A stretch of 64,000 nt of DNA from Rhodobiaceae bacterium (GCA_020637855.1 JACKJR010000002.1:248001-312000); one strand, 5' to 3'. Counted from the stretch's first letter, positions 25,696-35,894 are shown. Translations and numbers: made by a program. The notes: a model not told the origin generated them from the letters alone.

Positions 25696-26343
25696 TCAAT
25701 CGACTTCGCTGTTGGGATTGGTCCACGGCTCGGCCTTCGAGGCCGCTTCCCATTCCAGAAAGGCGGGATGGTTCAGCACCGCATCCATATAGGCCTTGCT
25801 CACATCGGACACCGGCAGCGAAAAGCTGCGGATGCGCGTCACCACCGGCGCATACATGCAGTCGGCACCTGAAAGCGCGCCGAACAGGAACGGACCGCCA
25901 GCGCCGAAACGCTTACGGCAGTCGCTCCATATCTCGTCGATGCGCTTCACGTCCGCCATCACCGCCTCGTCACGCTCGCGCGCCGGATTGATGCGGCGGA
26001 TGTTCATCGGGCAATTTTTCCGGAGATGATAGAAGCCGGAATGCATCTCTGCCGACACCGAGCGCGCAATAGCCCGCGCGCTTGCGTCTTGCGGCCACAG
26101 CGGGGTCTTCGCCCGCTCCGCCGCCCACTCGATGATGGCCAGTGAATCCCAGATCGTCAGCCCGTCATCGACAAGCACCGGCACGAGACCGGCAGGCGAA
26201 GCTTCCAGCAGCTTTGCCTTGCTGTCGGGCTGGTTGAGCACGATCAGTTTTTCCTCGAAAGGAATGCCGGCGGCCTTCAGTGCCAGCCATGGCCGCAGCG
26301 ACCATGAGGAATAGTTCTTGTTGCCGATTACAAGCGTCGTCAT
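25696..26343 (-). CDS. Glutathione S-transferase family protein
   Basis: 215 residues. An N-terminal thioredoxin-like domain begins TTLVIGNKNYSSWSLRPWLALKAAG, with a Ser in the position used to activate glutathione in several bacterial and zeta-class enzymes. An all-helical C-terminal domain follows. It lies 59 bp upstream of ilvH and 83 bp downstream of the EamA gene on one strand. Its substrate is unknown, and its place between ilvB and ilvH may reflect simple hitchhiking. Confidence 0.88.
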   Translation of the reverse strand: MTTLVIGNKNYSSWSLRPWLALKAAGIPFEEKLIVLNQPDSKAKLLEASPAGLVPVLVDDGLTIWDSLAIIEWAAERAKTPLWPQDASARAIARSVSAEMHSGFYHLRKNCPMNIRRINPARERDEAVMADVKRIDEIWSDCRKRFGAGGPFLFGALSGADCMYAPVVTRIRSFSLPVSDVSKAYMDAVLNHPAFLEWEAASKAEPWTNPNSEVD

Positions 26344-26426
26344 TTACGTGTTCGTCCTGTGATTGCGCGCAGCACGCGGGCGCGACCATAGCCGCACATC
26401 AAGACCAGCGGTAGTGGCAGGGGCGG

Positions 26427-27371
26427 TCATCTGCGCTGCCCCTTTCGCGCAACGGCAATGCCGGCAAGGATCAGCGCAAGCGCCGCGAACGCATTGGCCT
26501 CTGGCCTCTCGCCAAGCAGCGCCGTCCCCCAGAACACGCCGAACACCGGAACGAGAAAATTGATCTGGCTGAAGAAGGTCGCCCCGGCGTTCGAGATCAG
26601 CCGGAACATGATCAGCGTCGCGATGCCCGTATGAAGCAGACCCAGCAGCACCACGGACGCGATCTGCATCAGGCTGGCATCGGAAACAACCGGACCCATG
26701 GCGCCGGCGAAGTCGCTGGTCCAGGCAACCGGAAGCATCATCAGCATCGATGCGGCCATCACGGCAGCCGCCACCGCCATGCGCGGCTCGCCCAACAGGC
26801 GCTTGCTGATGATGGCGTTGATCGCATAGCACAGCGCGCCGCCGGCAACGGCAAGCTGGGAGATCGTCTGGCCGCCGAGTTGGACAAGCTTCTGCGGCCC
26901 GATCAGAACCACGATACCGGCAAAACCGAGCAGCACCGCGACAAGTTTCAACCCGTTGAGCTTCTCGTCATGGGTGAACAGATGCGCCAGCAGAAGCGTG
27001 AACATCGGCATGGTGCCCATGAGGATCGCCGCAAGTCCCGAGTCGATCCCCTGCTGCCCCCATGCGATCAGCGTGAACGGCATCGCGTTGCCGAACGCAG
27101 CAGCAAGACACAGCAGGCCGATAAGACGCGGACTGAACCGTAGCGATGCGCCCGCGGCAAGCGCCACCGGCAACAGCACGGCCGTCGCGGTGATCATGCG
27201 CATCGCCGTCATCGTGGCGGGCGGAACCGTCACAACCGCGATCTTGATGAACATGAACGACGAACCCCAGATCGCCGCCAGCAGAACCAGCAACACATAG
27301 TCCGCCATCCCCGGCGCCCCGGCCGGGGACACGGTACGGCCGATCGTTTGTGCCGTGTTCACGCTCGCCAC
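26427..27371 (-). CDS. EamA/DMT-superfamily transporter
   Basis: 314 residues with ten predicted helices in two homologous EamA halves (LLAAIWGSSFMFIKIAV near residue 30; a second repeat from about 170). The family exports metabolites and amino acids. It begins 11 bp after the ilvB stop on the same strand, so it is almost certainly cotranscribed. Export of a branched-chain intermediate or amino acid would fit, but is inferred from position only. Confidence 0.9.
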   Translation of the reverse strand: MASVNTAQTIGRTVSPAGAPGMADYVLLVLLAAIWGSSFMFIKIAVVTVPPATMTAMRMITATAVLLPVALAAGASLRFSPRLIGLLCLAAAFGNAMPFTLIAWGQQGIDSGLAAILMGTMPMFTLLLAHLFTHDEKLNGLKLVAVLLGFAGIVVLIGPQKLVQLGGQTISQLAVAGGALCYAINAIISKRLLGEPRMAVAAAVMAASMLMMLPVAWTSDFAGAMGPVVSDASLMQIASVVLLGLLHTGIATLIMFRLISNAGATFFSQINFLVPVFGVFWGTALLGERPEANAFAALALILAGIAVARKGQRR

Positions 27372-27382
27372 GATAAAAGGCC

Positions 27383-29149
<1,767 letters not shown>

Positions 29150-29244
29150 CGTTTCAACTCCTCATGCGGCCCGCTGCCGCTCATGCCGGTTTTGCCGGCC
29201 TTTCTCCAACACGCCGCGTTTTTCAGCAATGAAAAATACGGCAA

Positions 29245-29268
29245 TAAAAAAGGCCCCGGTGGGGGCCT
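29245..29268 (-). terminator. Attenuator terminator upstream of ilvB
   Basis: On the minus strand AGGCCCC (29268-29262) pairs with GGGGCCT (29257-29251), followed by a T6 run. It sits about 95 bp before the ilvB ATG, between the leader peptide and the gene. The upstream segment GGCCTGA at the leader stop codon can pair with TCAGGCC overlapping the 5' arm, giving a competing antiterminator. Confidence 0.85.
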
Positions 29269-29297
29269 GAAACGCGCGCTGCCATTCGTTGCGACCC

Positions 29298-29372
29298 TCA
29301 GGCCGCCCCGGCAACGCGCCATCCTACAAGAATTTCCGTGCGGTGGTTCATCATACCCGTCCGAAAACACAT
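29298..29372 (-). CDS. ilvB leader peptide (IlvL-like)
   Basis: The ORF encodes 24 residues from ATG 29372, or 18 from ATG 29354, and ends in TGA at 29300-29298. It contains consecutive Ile-Leu-Val codons and a further Val (TEILVGWRV). The stop codon lies in the 5' arm of the antiterminator (GGCCTGA), so completing translation should favour the terminator, while stalling on ILV codons should favour read-through. This is the classic arrangement for ilv leaders. Neither start has a strong ribosome site. Confidence 0.7.
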   Translation of the reverse strand: MCFRTGMMNHRTEILVGWRVAGAA

Positions 29373-29474
29373 GAATCCGCCCCGGCCCTTGCCGAAGCGG
29401 TGCGGACGTTAAACGCGCTTGCCCGAAGGGTCAAGACGCTTGTTCGCAAACCCCGCAACACCGCGCGCGGACGC

Positions 29475-30011
29475 TCACTTCTTCATGCCGCCTTGTTTTC
29501 CGCCCGCTGCATTCGACGGGAAGGAATTCGGCTCGACATCGCCGACAGCCCCGCCAGCACCTGTTCCACCCCCGCCCATCGCAGGCGGGGCGCCGCCGCC
29601 TCCGGTATTCTCGTCCAGGATCGCAACCTCAACGTAACCCTCATAGACCGTCACCTGGATCAGCGGGGTGTCGTTGACGATCGCGTCATACACCCAGCCC
29701 GGCGTGTTCCCGCCACGGAGCATGTCCTCAAGCAGCGCACGGTTGTGGACATTGGAGAAAAAGCCGTCAGGCTCATCTTCCGGATCACGGACACCGAACT
29801 TGTGGTAGTTCGCCCGGTCCTGACGGATGATGGCCGCGACGTTATCCAGCCGCACACCGTTGGAATTGTAGTGGTCATCGACGGAAAGCCGGGCCACATA
29901 GCCATCAAGGGGATTATCACCGGCAGGCGCCGGATTGATCAGGAATGCGAGGACAATCGCGATTGCTGCAGCCAGCGCAAGCATCGCCGCAGGTCTTGCA
30001 AGACGTGACAT
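29475..30011 (-). CDS. Secreted or membrane-anchored hypothetical protein with Gly-rich tail
   Basis: 178 residues. An N-terminal hydrophobic segment (MLALAAAIAIVLAFLI, about 9-24) is a signal or anchor. A globular part of about 100 residues follows, rich in Asp and Asn. The last 45 residues are low complexity (GGGGAPP, GGGGTGAGG) and end in GGMKK. I do not recognise the family. It is downstream of the DUF6969-like gene on the same strand, 100 bp away. Confidence 0.65.
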   Translation of the reverse strand: MSRLARPAAMLALAAAIAIVLAFLINPAPAGDNPLDGYVARLSVDDHYNSNGVRLDNVAAIIRQDRANYHKFGVRDPEDEPDGFFSNVHNRALLEDMLRGGNTPGWVYDAIVNDTPLIQVTVYEGYVEVAILDENTGGGGAPPAMGGGGTGAGGAVGDVEPNSFPSNAAGGKQGGMKK

Positions 30012-30111
30012 GGTTTTATTCCTCCCAGTCGCGCCACAGCATCATCAGGCAGCGAATGCTGCGTTGAGCTGTCTCAATCCGCGAATATTGAGGAACAAAC
30101 GCGCCGCCGCG

Positions 30112-30858
30112 TCAATCGCCCAGCACACTCTCAATGGCATCGATCTGGCCGGCAAGATCGAAATCGATGGCCGAAAGCACCTCGATGTCCTTGTCCTCGC
30201 CGAAACCCTCGGGATCTTTTTCCCGCGCCTTTGCAAGCACCCGGTCGCGCTCCTTGAGCGCCCATTCGATCTGCGGACGGTAGAGCCGGAGCGCCGCCAT
30301 AAGCCAGCGGCTTGTCAACGCATGGGCTTCATTATCGACCTTGAAGCGATCAAGCAGGCCGATCACATCGCCCGCGGAATACATCCACTCGTCCGCCACC
30401 CAGCGGTTGGTGGAAAATATTTTCATTGGCGCGCCGGACATGTCGAAAGACACCGCGGCGAGATGGCAAAGCCCGCCCTTCTGTTCGTCGCGCTCCTTCG
30501 GCAGGGCAAGAGGCACCGCGCCTGCACCGAGTTTCTCGGTATAGACGAACATATGAAAATGACCGTGCTCGTCCCATGGCCGGCTCTCGCCCTCGTCACG
30601 CGCATGGGCGTGATAGAACCAGATCGCACCGTTTGTCTTGTCATGCACGTCACCGGGCGGATAGTGCTCCCACTCGGTGAACTCTGAACCTTCGGGTGCC
30701 GCGTTCAGCACATCGACAAGAATATGCCGTCCGCTATCGGCCGCTTCCTGCAATACCTCGATCATGTCGTCGGCGGCAGCACGCATGTCTTCAAGGCGTG
30801 CGCGCGGCAGGCTGGCAAGATCGACATCCGGCGGGGCGTAGCGGCTGTGGGCGGTCAT
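30112..30858 (-). CDS. Hypothetical protein, DUF6969-like
   Basis: 248 residues, soluble, without a signal peptide. The central part has histidine-rich motifs (WFYHAHARDEG, EHGHFHMFVY) that could bind metal, and the C-terminus is a charged helix. I associate this layout with the uncharacterised DUF6969 family but could not verify it. It lies 94 bp downstream of the Cys-rich peptide gene on the same strand, so coexpression is possible. Confidence 0.7.
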   Translation of the reverse strand: MTAHSRYAPPDVDLASLPRARLEDMRAAADDMIEVLQEAADSGRHILVDVLNAAPEGSEFTEWEHYPPGDVHDKTNGAIWFYHAHARDEGESRPWDEHGHFHMFVYTEKLGAGAVPLALPKERDEQKGGLCHLAAVSFDMSGAPMKIFSTNRWVADEWMYSAGDVIGLLDRFKVDNEAHALTSRWLMAALRLYRPQIEWALKERDRVLAKAREKDPEGFGEDKDIEVLSAIDFDLAGQIDAIESVLGD

Positions 30859-30952
30859 GGCATCCTCCGGAATGGGGATAGCGTATCACGAAACCACACG
30901 CGGACGGCCCGGCTCATTGCCGGACCGCCGCGCAATGGAGGTCTGGTATCGA

Positions 30953-31204
30953 TTACTGCTTGGCGGCGCAGGGGTTGCACTTTGCTGCGCACGGGTTGCA
31001 AGCAGAAGCCGCGCAGGGGCTGCACTTGGCCGCGCACGGGTTGCATGCCGACGCGCAAGCGCCGCACTTCTTCTTCGCCGCGCATGCGCTGCATGCAGAA
31101 GCGGTACAGCTGGCAAGGGCTGGGGTCACCACCGCCGGCGCTGCAGCCATCAGGCCGCCACTGACGAGCATGAGGGCAAGGGCCTTTTTCGATTTCGTCT
31201 GCAT
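30953..31204 (-). CDS. Small secreted cysteine-rich repeat peptide
   Basis: 83 residues from ATG 31204 (MQTKSKKALALML), with GAGAGAG just upstream; a start at 31264 would add an unlikely N-terminus. A signal peptide (to about residue 31, ALA-S) is followed by about 50 residues carrying 14 cysteines in repeats of the type ACNPCAAKC, plus a KKKCGAC segment. Such a sequence suggests periplasmic metal (copper or zinc) binding. It is divergent from an ECF sigma gene. It may be related to Cys-rich precursors such as bufferins, but no modifying enzyme (DUF692) is present. Confidence 0.75.
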   Translation of the reverse strand: MQTKSKKALALMLVSGGLMAAAPAVVTPALASCTASACSACAAKKKCGACASACNPCAAKCSPCAASACNPCAAKCNPCAAKQ

Positions 31205-31397
31205 AGTCTCTCTCCTCTGGGGATTGCAAAGGCCGGGCAACCCGGCTGAGGGGAGCATAGACACGGTTGGGCCTTAAGCGTTTTCACTTCCCGACCACGG
31301 CGCATCAACTCAGTTCACGCGCGCTTGAGCGATCCGTTAGCAATCCATATATGCACAAAAGGCCAGAAAGCCTGCATCGCAACAAAAACCAGAGAGC

Positions 31398-31946
31398 ATG
31401 TCAGCAGACCCGCACGACGAAATCAGGGAACTCATTTCCCGCACCGCCCTCTCGGACAGGACGGCTTTCGCAATGCTGTATGATCGCACGGCGGCGAAAC
31501 TTTTTGGTGTTGCCTTGCGTATTTTGGGTAACCGTCACGATACCGAGGATGCCGTGCAGGAAATCTACATCAAGGTCTGGCAGCGCGCTGCAAGCTTCGA
31601 GGCAACCGGAGCAAGTCCGATGAGCTGGCTGATCGCGATTGCCCGCAACCACGCCATCGACCGGTTGAGATCACGGCGTGTGGCACATGAGGATGTATCC
31701 GGCAATGAAACCGTTGCCGACGACGCCCCGACGCCCGAGGCACACGCGATTGCAGCAGGCGAGCGCGAGCGTATTGATCATTGCCTGGGCGAATTGCCCG
31801 AGGACCGATCCAGTGCCGTCCAGGCAGCTTATCTCGACGGGGCCTCCTATCAGGAGCTTGCCGAACGCTTTTCGGTGCCGCTCAACACAATGCGGACGTG
31901 GCTGCGCCGCAGCCTGATCCAGCTTCGGGAGTGCCTGGAATCATGA
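31398..31946 (+). CDS. ECF-type RNA polymerase sigma factor (SigK-like)
   Basis: 182 residues. Region 2 (FAMLYDRTAAKLFGVALRILGN, DTEDAVQEIYIKVWQ) and region 4 (LDGASYQELAERFSVPLNTMRTWLRRSLIQL) are intact. The stop codon overlaps the start of the anti-sigma gene (ATGA), so the two are coupled. The arrangement sigma, RskA-like anti-sigma, fasciclin protein resembles SigK-RskA loci known in several bacteria. It is divergent from the Cys-rich peptide gene. Targets probably include the downstream fasciclin gene. Confidence 0.93.
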   Translation: MSADPHDEIRELISRTALSDRTAFAMLYDRTAAKLFGVALRILGNRHDTEDAVQEIYIKVWQRAASFEATGASPMSWLIAIARNHAIDRLRSRRVAHEDVSGNETVADDAPTPEAHAIAAGERERIDHCLGELPEDRSSAVQAAYLDGASYQELAERFSVPLNTMRTWLRRSLIQLRECLES

Positions 31947-32674
31947 GCGATCAGACCCTCCCAAAAACCCCGCGCGACGATGACAGCGTACTCGCCGCCG
32001 AATATGTGCTTGGTGTGCTGGGCGCCGAAGAACGCATCGCACTACAGGCCCGCATCGATCGTGATCCCGATTTTGCCCGCCATGTTGAGGCGTGGGAAAA
32101 TCATCTTGCCGGGCTGAATACCGCATTCGATGAAGTCGAACCGCCGGCACATCTCAAGGACGCGCTGGAACGCCGGCTGTTCACAAACATCGACTCCGCT
32201 CCGCAAGCAGGTCTTGCGCGCATCTGGAACAGCGTGCGTTTCTGGCGTGCCGGCGCGTTTGCCGCGACTGCGGCCCTCGCCTTGCTGGCCATTGTCACAC
32301 TGCGTGAACCTCCATCGCCACCGGCAACGGGTGAGACCCTGCTGGCCTCACTGGTCACGGAACAAGGCAATACCCGTTTCGTCGTACTTTATGATTCCTC
32401 GGCACAAACCCTGCGGGCGAGCCTCGTGGAAGGTGATACGCCTGCAGCAAGCGATTACGAACTCTGGTTCGTACCTGCGGCGAGCGGCGGTGCTCCGATT
32501 TCTCTAGGCCTGATTGGTGGTGAGGGCGAGAAGGCTCCGCACGTCCCGGCAAATCTCCAGGGCGACTTCACGGATGGTGCAACCATAGCCATCAGCCTTG
32601 AACCAGCCGGCGGCTCGGCCACGGGCAGCCCGACTGGGCCGGTGGTCGCGGCTGCTCCTGTGAAAAAAATCTGA
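31943..32674 (+). CDS. Anti-sigma factor, RskA-like
   Basis: 243 residues from ATG 31943 (MSDQTLPKTP). The cytoplasmic N-terminus (VLAAEYVLGVLGAEERIALQ) is the anti-sigma domain that holds the ECF factor, then one membrane helix (about residues 98-118, FAATAALALLAIVTL) and a periplasmic RskA domain (YELWFVPAASGGAPISLG). It overlaps the sigma gene by 4 bp. Regulated proteolysis of such proteins releases the sigma factor; the inducing signal is unknown here. Confidence 0.9.
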   Translation: MSDQTLPKTPRDDDSVLAAEYVLGVLGAEERIALQARIDRDPDFARHVEAWENHLAGLNTAFDEVEPPAHLKDALERRLFTNIDSAPQAGLARIWNSVRFWRAGAFAATAALALLAIVTLREPPSPPATGETLLASLVTEQGNTRFVVLYDSSAQTLRASLVEGDTPAASDYELWFVPAASGGAPISLGLIGGEGEKAPHVPANLQGDFTDGATIAISLEPAGGSATGSPTGPVVAAAPVKKI

Positions 32675-32681
32675 GCCGCGC

Positions 32682-32709
32682 TGAAACTTTTTCCGGCCTC
32701 TCCCGTTTC
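32682..32709 (+). promoter_or_regulatory. Candidate ECF promoter before the fasciclin gene
   Basis: TGAAAC (32682-32687) and CGTTTC (32704-32709) are spaced by 16 bp, matching the AAC-N16-CGT style of ECF promoters, 45 bp before the gene. This is a pattern match only; no equally good match was found before the ECF gene or the Cys-rich gene. Confidence 0.35.
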
Positions 32710-32753
32710 TTCTCGCGTCCCCCACAACGCGGGGCGCAAACCAGGGAGAAAGT

Positions 32754-33314
32754 ATGATGTTGAACCGTATTCGCACCCTCGCCCTTTCGACAGCACTTGT
32801 CGCCGCCGGAGCGGTGACGGCCATCGCAGCCAATCCGATGGTCGGCGGTGCGCCGATGTACGCCAACAAGAATATTGTCGAGAACGCAGTCAACTCCAAG
32901 GACCACACCACTCTGGTCGCGGCAGTGAAGGCCGCCGGTCTCGTAGAAACATTGCAGGGTGAAGGCCCTTTCACGGTGTTCGCACCCACAAATGACGCCT
33001 TCGCGGCACTTCCCGACGGCACGGTCGAAACTCTGCTGAAACCCGAGAACAAGGACCAGCTCGTCAAGATCCTGACCTGCCATGTCGTATCTGCCAAGGC
33101 GATGTCCGACGCGATCAGCAAGATGGTGGCAGATGACGGCGGCATGCATCCGGTCAAGACCGTCGGCGGCTGTGAATTCACCGCCATGCAGAAGAACGGC
33201 AAGATCATGATCAAGGACGGCAAAGGTAATGTCGCCACCGTTACGATCGCGGATGTCGAGCAGTCCAACGGCGTGATCCACGTCATCGACACCGTGCTGC
33301 TTCCCGCCTCGTAA
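32754..33314 (+). CDS. Secreted fasciclin-domain protein
   Basis: 186 residues. ATG 32754 follows GGGAGAAAG (a second ATG is 3 bp later). A signal peptide ends near AIAA-NPMV. One FAS1 domain fills the rest, with GPFTVFAPTNDAFAALP and the C-terminal NGVIHVIDTVLLP motif. FAS1 proteins act in adhesion or in binding small molecules in the periplasm. It follows the sigma/anti-sigma pair and ends at a strong terminator (33342). Confidence 0.93.
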   Translation: MMLNRIRTLALSTALVAAGAVTAIAANPMVGGAPMYANKNIVENAVNSKDHTTLVAAVKAAGLVETLQGEGPFTVFAPTNDAFAALPDGTVETLLKPENKDQLVKILTCHVVSAKAMSDAISKMVADDGGMHPVKTVGGCEFTAMQKNGKIMIKDGKGNVATVTIADVEQSNGVIHVIDTVLLPAS

Positions 33315-33341
33315 GTCTGCACCGCTCTCCTGTTGCGAAGC

Positions 33342-33379
33342 AGCGCGCGGAGTCCACCCTTGGTCTCCGCGCGCTTTTT
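33342..33379 (+). terminator. Rho-independent terminator of the fasciclin gene
   Basis: AGCGCGCGGAG (33342-33352) pairs with CTCCGCGCGCT (33365-33375), an 11-bp stem followed by T5. Confidence 0.9.
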
Positions 33380-33502
33380 CATGCGCTCTCCTGCATCTCA
33401 CGTGATCGTGTCGCCGGCGCGATGGCTTGTTACGCCACTTGCACAGGATTTCTGGCACAGATACCGGCACGGACTTCAACCGACCCGCAGGAGGTGGAAA
33501 CA

Positions 33503-33988
33503 ATGACTTCTAACGTTCCGACCGCGCTGAAGCGCATCGCCCGGCTGATTGCCGCTGCCCCGCTTGCAATCGCCCTGCTGTTTGGCGCTGTCGCCGCAGC
33601 ACAGGCCATGGCCATGAATGTCGACAAGGCAACGGGCCTGGCAATCGAGGGCTACGATCCGGTCGCCTATTTCACCGACGACAAGGCCGTGAAGGGCGAT
33701 CCCATGTTCTCCGCCGAACACAACGGCGCGGTTTATCACTTTGCCAGTGCCGAACACCGCGACATGTTCAAGGAGAACCCCGACAAATACGCTCCGCAAT
33801 ACGGCGGCTACTGCGCCTACGGTGTCGCCAAGGGCGTCAAGGCCGGCATCGAGCCGGACAAATTCACCGTCGTCGATGGCAAGCTCTACCTGAACTACAA
33901 TGCATCCGTTCAGAACTCATGGCGCAAGGACATCCCCGGCTACCTGATGAAGTCCGAGGAAAACTGGCCCCAGCTCGGCGCCAACTGA
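33503..33988 (+). CDS. Secreted YHS-domain protein
   Basis: 161 residues from ATG 33503, preceded by GGAGGTGG. The signal peptide covers about residues 1-36 (LIAAAPLAIALLFGAVAAAQA). The mature protein has the YHS pattern (GYDPVAYFTDDKAV, YHFASAEHRDMF, YGGYCAYGVAKG) often linked to metal binding. A terminator at 34016-34044 follows. It lies just after the ECF/fasciclin unit and may belong to the same stress response. Confidence 0.9.
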   Translation: MTSNVPTALKRIARLIAAAPLAIALLFGAVAAAQAMAMNVDKATGLAIEGYDPVAYFTDDKAVKGDPMFSAEHNGAVYHFASAEHRDMFKENPDKYAPQYGGYCAYGVAKGVKAGIEPDKFTVVDGKLYLNYNASVQNSWRKDIPGYLMKSEENWPQLGAN

Positions 33989-34003
33989 CCCACGCTTTAC
34001 GGA

Positions 34004-34948
34004 TCAGGCTGCAAGGCCCGCGAGCCAGCGCTCGCGGGCTTTTTCATCTTGCGGGTCAAGCGTATCCCAATCCGTCATCTGGTGGCGGAACCATGTCTTC
34101 TGCCGCTTGGCGTAGTGGCGCGTATCCGCCTGACCGCGGGTGATCGCATCCTCAAGAGACAATTCGCCCCTGAGATGCGCCGCCAGATGCGGAACCCCAT
34201 GCGCCCGCATCGCCGGCAACGATGGATCGTCAACCTGCGCGGCAAGCGCCCTCACCTCGTTCAGCGCACCGTTTGCGATCATTGCTTCAAACCTCCGGTC
34301 GATACGTCCGTAGAGCCATTCCCGGTCAGGATCCAGAAACAGCCGCGCGGTACGTGCAGCGTCGATCAGCGGCACGCCGGGTTCGTCCTGCCATGCGCTC
34401 AGCGGCCTGCCGGTTGCCTTATGAACAGCAAGCGCCCGCACAAGCCGCTGGGCATCAAGTGCGGGATGGCGTGCCGCCAGCTCCGGGTCAGCGTGAACAA
34501 GCTCGCGCCGCAACGCCTCTATCCCCTCCGCTTTCAGGCGCGCATCAATTTGCGCGCGCGTGTCGTCCGGAACCTCAGGGATCGGAGACAGGCCCTCCAG
34601 CAGCGCCTTGAAATAGAGCCCGGTGCCGCCGGTGAAGATCGGAACCAAACCATCCGCCTTGCAGGTCTCAAGCGCGTGCGCGGCATCATCGATATAACGC
34701 CCGACCGAATAGCGCTCCCGGGGAGAAACATGGCCGTAGAGCAGATGCGGTGCGCGCGAGGTCTCTTGCCGCTCGGGCCGCGCGGTCAGCGCGTGCAGCC
34801 CCGAATAGACCTGCATGGAATCAGCATTGATGACCGCGCCGCCAAGCCTGGCTGCCACTTCCAGTGCCAGTGCCGACTTGCCGCTCGCCGTCGGCCCGGC
34901 TATCAGGACCGCAGCCGGTTTCGTGTCTATGCCGGTTGTCTCATTCAT
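34004..34948 (-). CDS. miaA: tRNA dimethylallyltransferase
   Basis: 314 residues. The P-loop is GPTASGKS (18-25), followed by DSMQVY and FTGGTGLYFKALLEG. MiaA adds dimethylallyl to A37 of tRNAs reading UNN codons, including leader-relevant tRNAs for Leu, Phe and Trp. The C-terminal YAKRQKTWFRHQ is conserved. Its ATG (34946-34948) overlaps the first possible start of the divergent serB, and its last codons overlap the YHS terminator. Confidence 0.96.
   Translation of the reverse strand: MNETTGIDTKPAAVLIAGPTASGKSALALEVAARLGGAVINADSMQVYSGLHALTARPERQETSRAPHLLYGHVSPRERYSVGRYIDDAAHALETCKADGLVPIFTGGTGLYFKALLEGLSPIPEVPDDTRAQIDARLKAEGIEALRRELVHADPELAARHPALDAQRLVRALAVHKATGRPLSAWQDEPGVPLIDAARTARLFLDPDREWLYGRIDRRFEAMIANGALNEVRALAAQVDDPSLPAMRAHGVPHLAAHLRGELSLEDAITRGQADTRHYAKRQKTWFRHQMTDWDTLDPQDEKARERWLAGLAA
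34016..34044 (+). terminator. Terminator of the YHS gene, inside the 3' end of miaA
   Basis: GCCCGCGAG (34016-34024) pairs with CTCGCGGGC (34031-34039), followed by T5. It is encoded within the last codons of convergent miaA, so the sequence serves both strands. Confidence 0.8.
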
Positions 34949-34979
34949 GCCCGCAGCAACAACCGCAAACGGTCAGCCG

Positions 34980-35885
34980 ATGCAAGCATCTGCAACAGTC
35001 AATGTCGCGACTCTCGTCGTTCCCTCAGGCGGCACGGCAGCACTTGATGCGGCCATTCAGAAGCTTTCCGCCATCCTGCCCGGCGCCGGCGAGGCTATTG
35101 CACTGGGCGGATGCGCACGCGACATCACGTTCGCCGGTGGCGATGTGGTCGAATTGCGCAAAGCCGCGCTCGATGCCGCTGGCCACCTGCCCGTGGATAT
35201 CGTGATCCAGCCGGCCGCCATCCGCCGCAAGAAACTGCTGATCGCGGACATGGACTCCACCATCATCGGGCAGGAGTGCATCGACGAACTGGCCGACATC
35301 GTTGGCATCCGGGCTGAGATTTCCGCGATCACCGAGCGCGCCATGCGCGGCGAAATCGCCTTCGAACCGGCCTTGCGCGAACGGGTTCACCTGCTCAGGG
35401 GCGTAACGCTCGCAAGCATCCGAAAACTGCTCGATGACGTCATCACGCTTAATGCCGGCGCACGGGCGCTGGCCACGACCATGACAAGAAACGGCGCGCA
35501 TACCGCGCTCGTTTCCGGCGGGTTCACGCTGTTCACATCCGTGGTCGCCGAACGCGCAGGCTTTGGCGAGAACCGTGCCAACATCCTCGAACAGTCAGGC
35601 GATGAACTCACCGGCGCCGTTCGCGAACCGATCCTCGGGCGTGAAGCCAAGCGGCAGGCACTGGAAGAAATGGCGTCGGAACGAGGAATCCCGCTGGAGC
35701 TGACGCTCGCAATCGGTGATGGCGCCAACGATCTTGCCATGATCGAACGGGCAGGCCTTGGCGTGGCCTACCGAGCCAAGCCGGTGGTCGCAGCCGCCGC
35801 CAGCGCCGCCATCAACCACACGGACCTGACAACGCTGCTCTACGCGCAAGGCTACCGGGAGAATGAAATCACAGCGGACGTATAA
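34980..35885 (+). CDS. serB: Phosphoserine phosphatase
   Basis: 301 residues from ATG 34980; ATG 34947 would add 11 residues and overlap the miaA start, and neither has a clear ribosome site. An N-terminal ACT-like domain of about 80 residues precedes the HAD core: DMDSTI (D90, D92), SGGFTLF, and GDGANDLAMI. It releases serine from phosphoserine, the last step of serine synthesis. The start 34980 gives the length usual for rhizobial SerB. It is convergent with htrA, 9 bp apart. Confidence 0.95.
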   Translation: MQASATVNVATLVVPSGGTAALDAAIQKLSAILPGAGEAIALGGCARDITFAGGDVVELRKAALDAAGHLPVDIVIQPAAIRRKKLLIADMDSTIIGQECIDELADIVGIRAEISAITERAMRGEIAFEPALRERVHLLRGVTLASIRKLLDDVITLNAGARALATTMTRNGAHTALVSGGFTLFTSVVAERAGFGENRANILEQSGDELTGAVREPILGREAKRQALEEMASERGIPLELTLAIGDGANDLAMIERAGLGVAYRAKPVVAAAASAAINHTDLTTLLYAQGYRENEITADV

Positions 35886-35894
35886 GGTCCGGCG

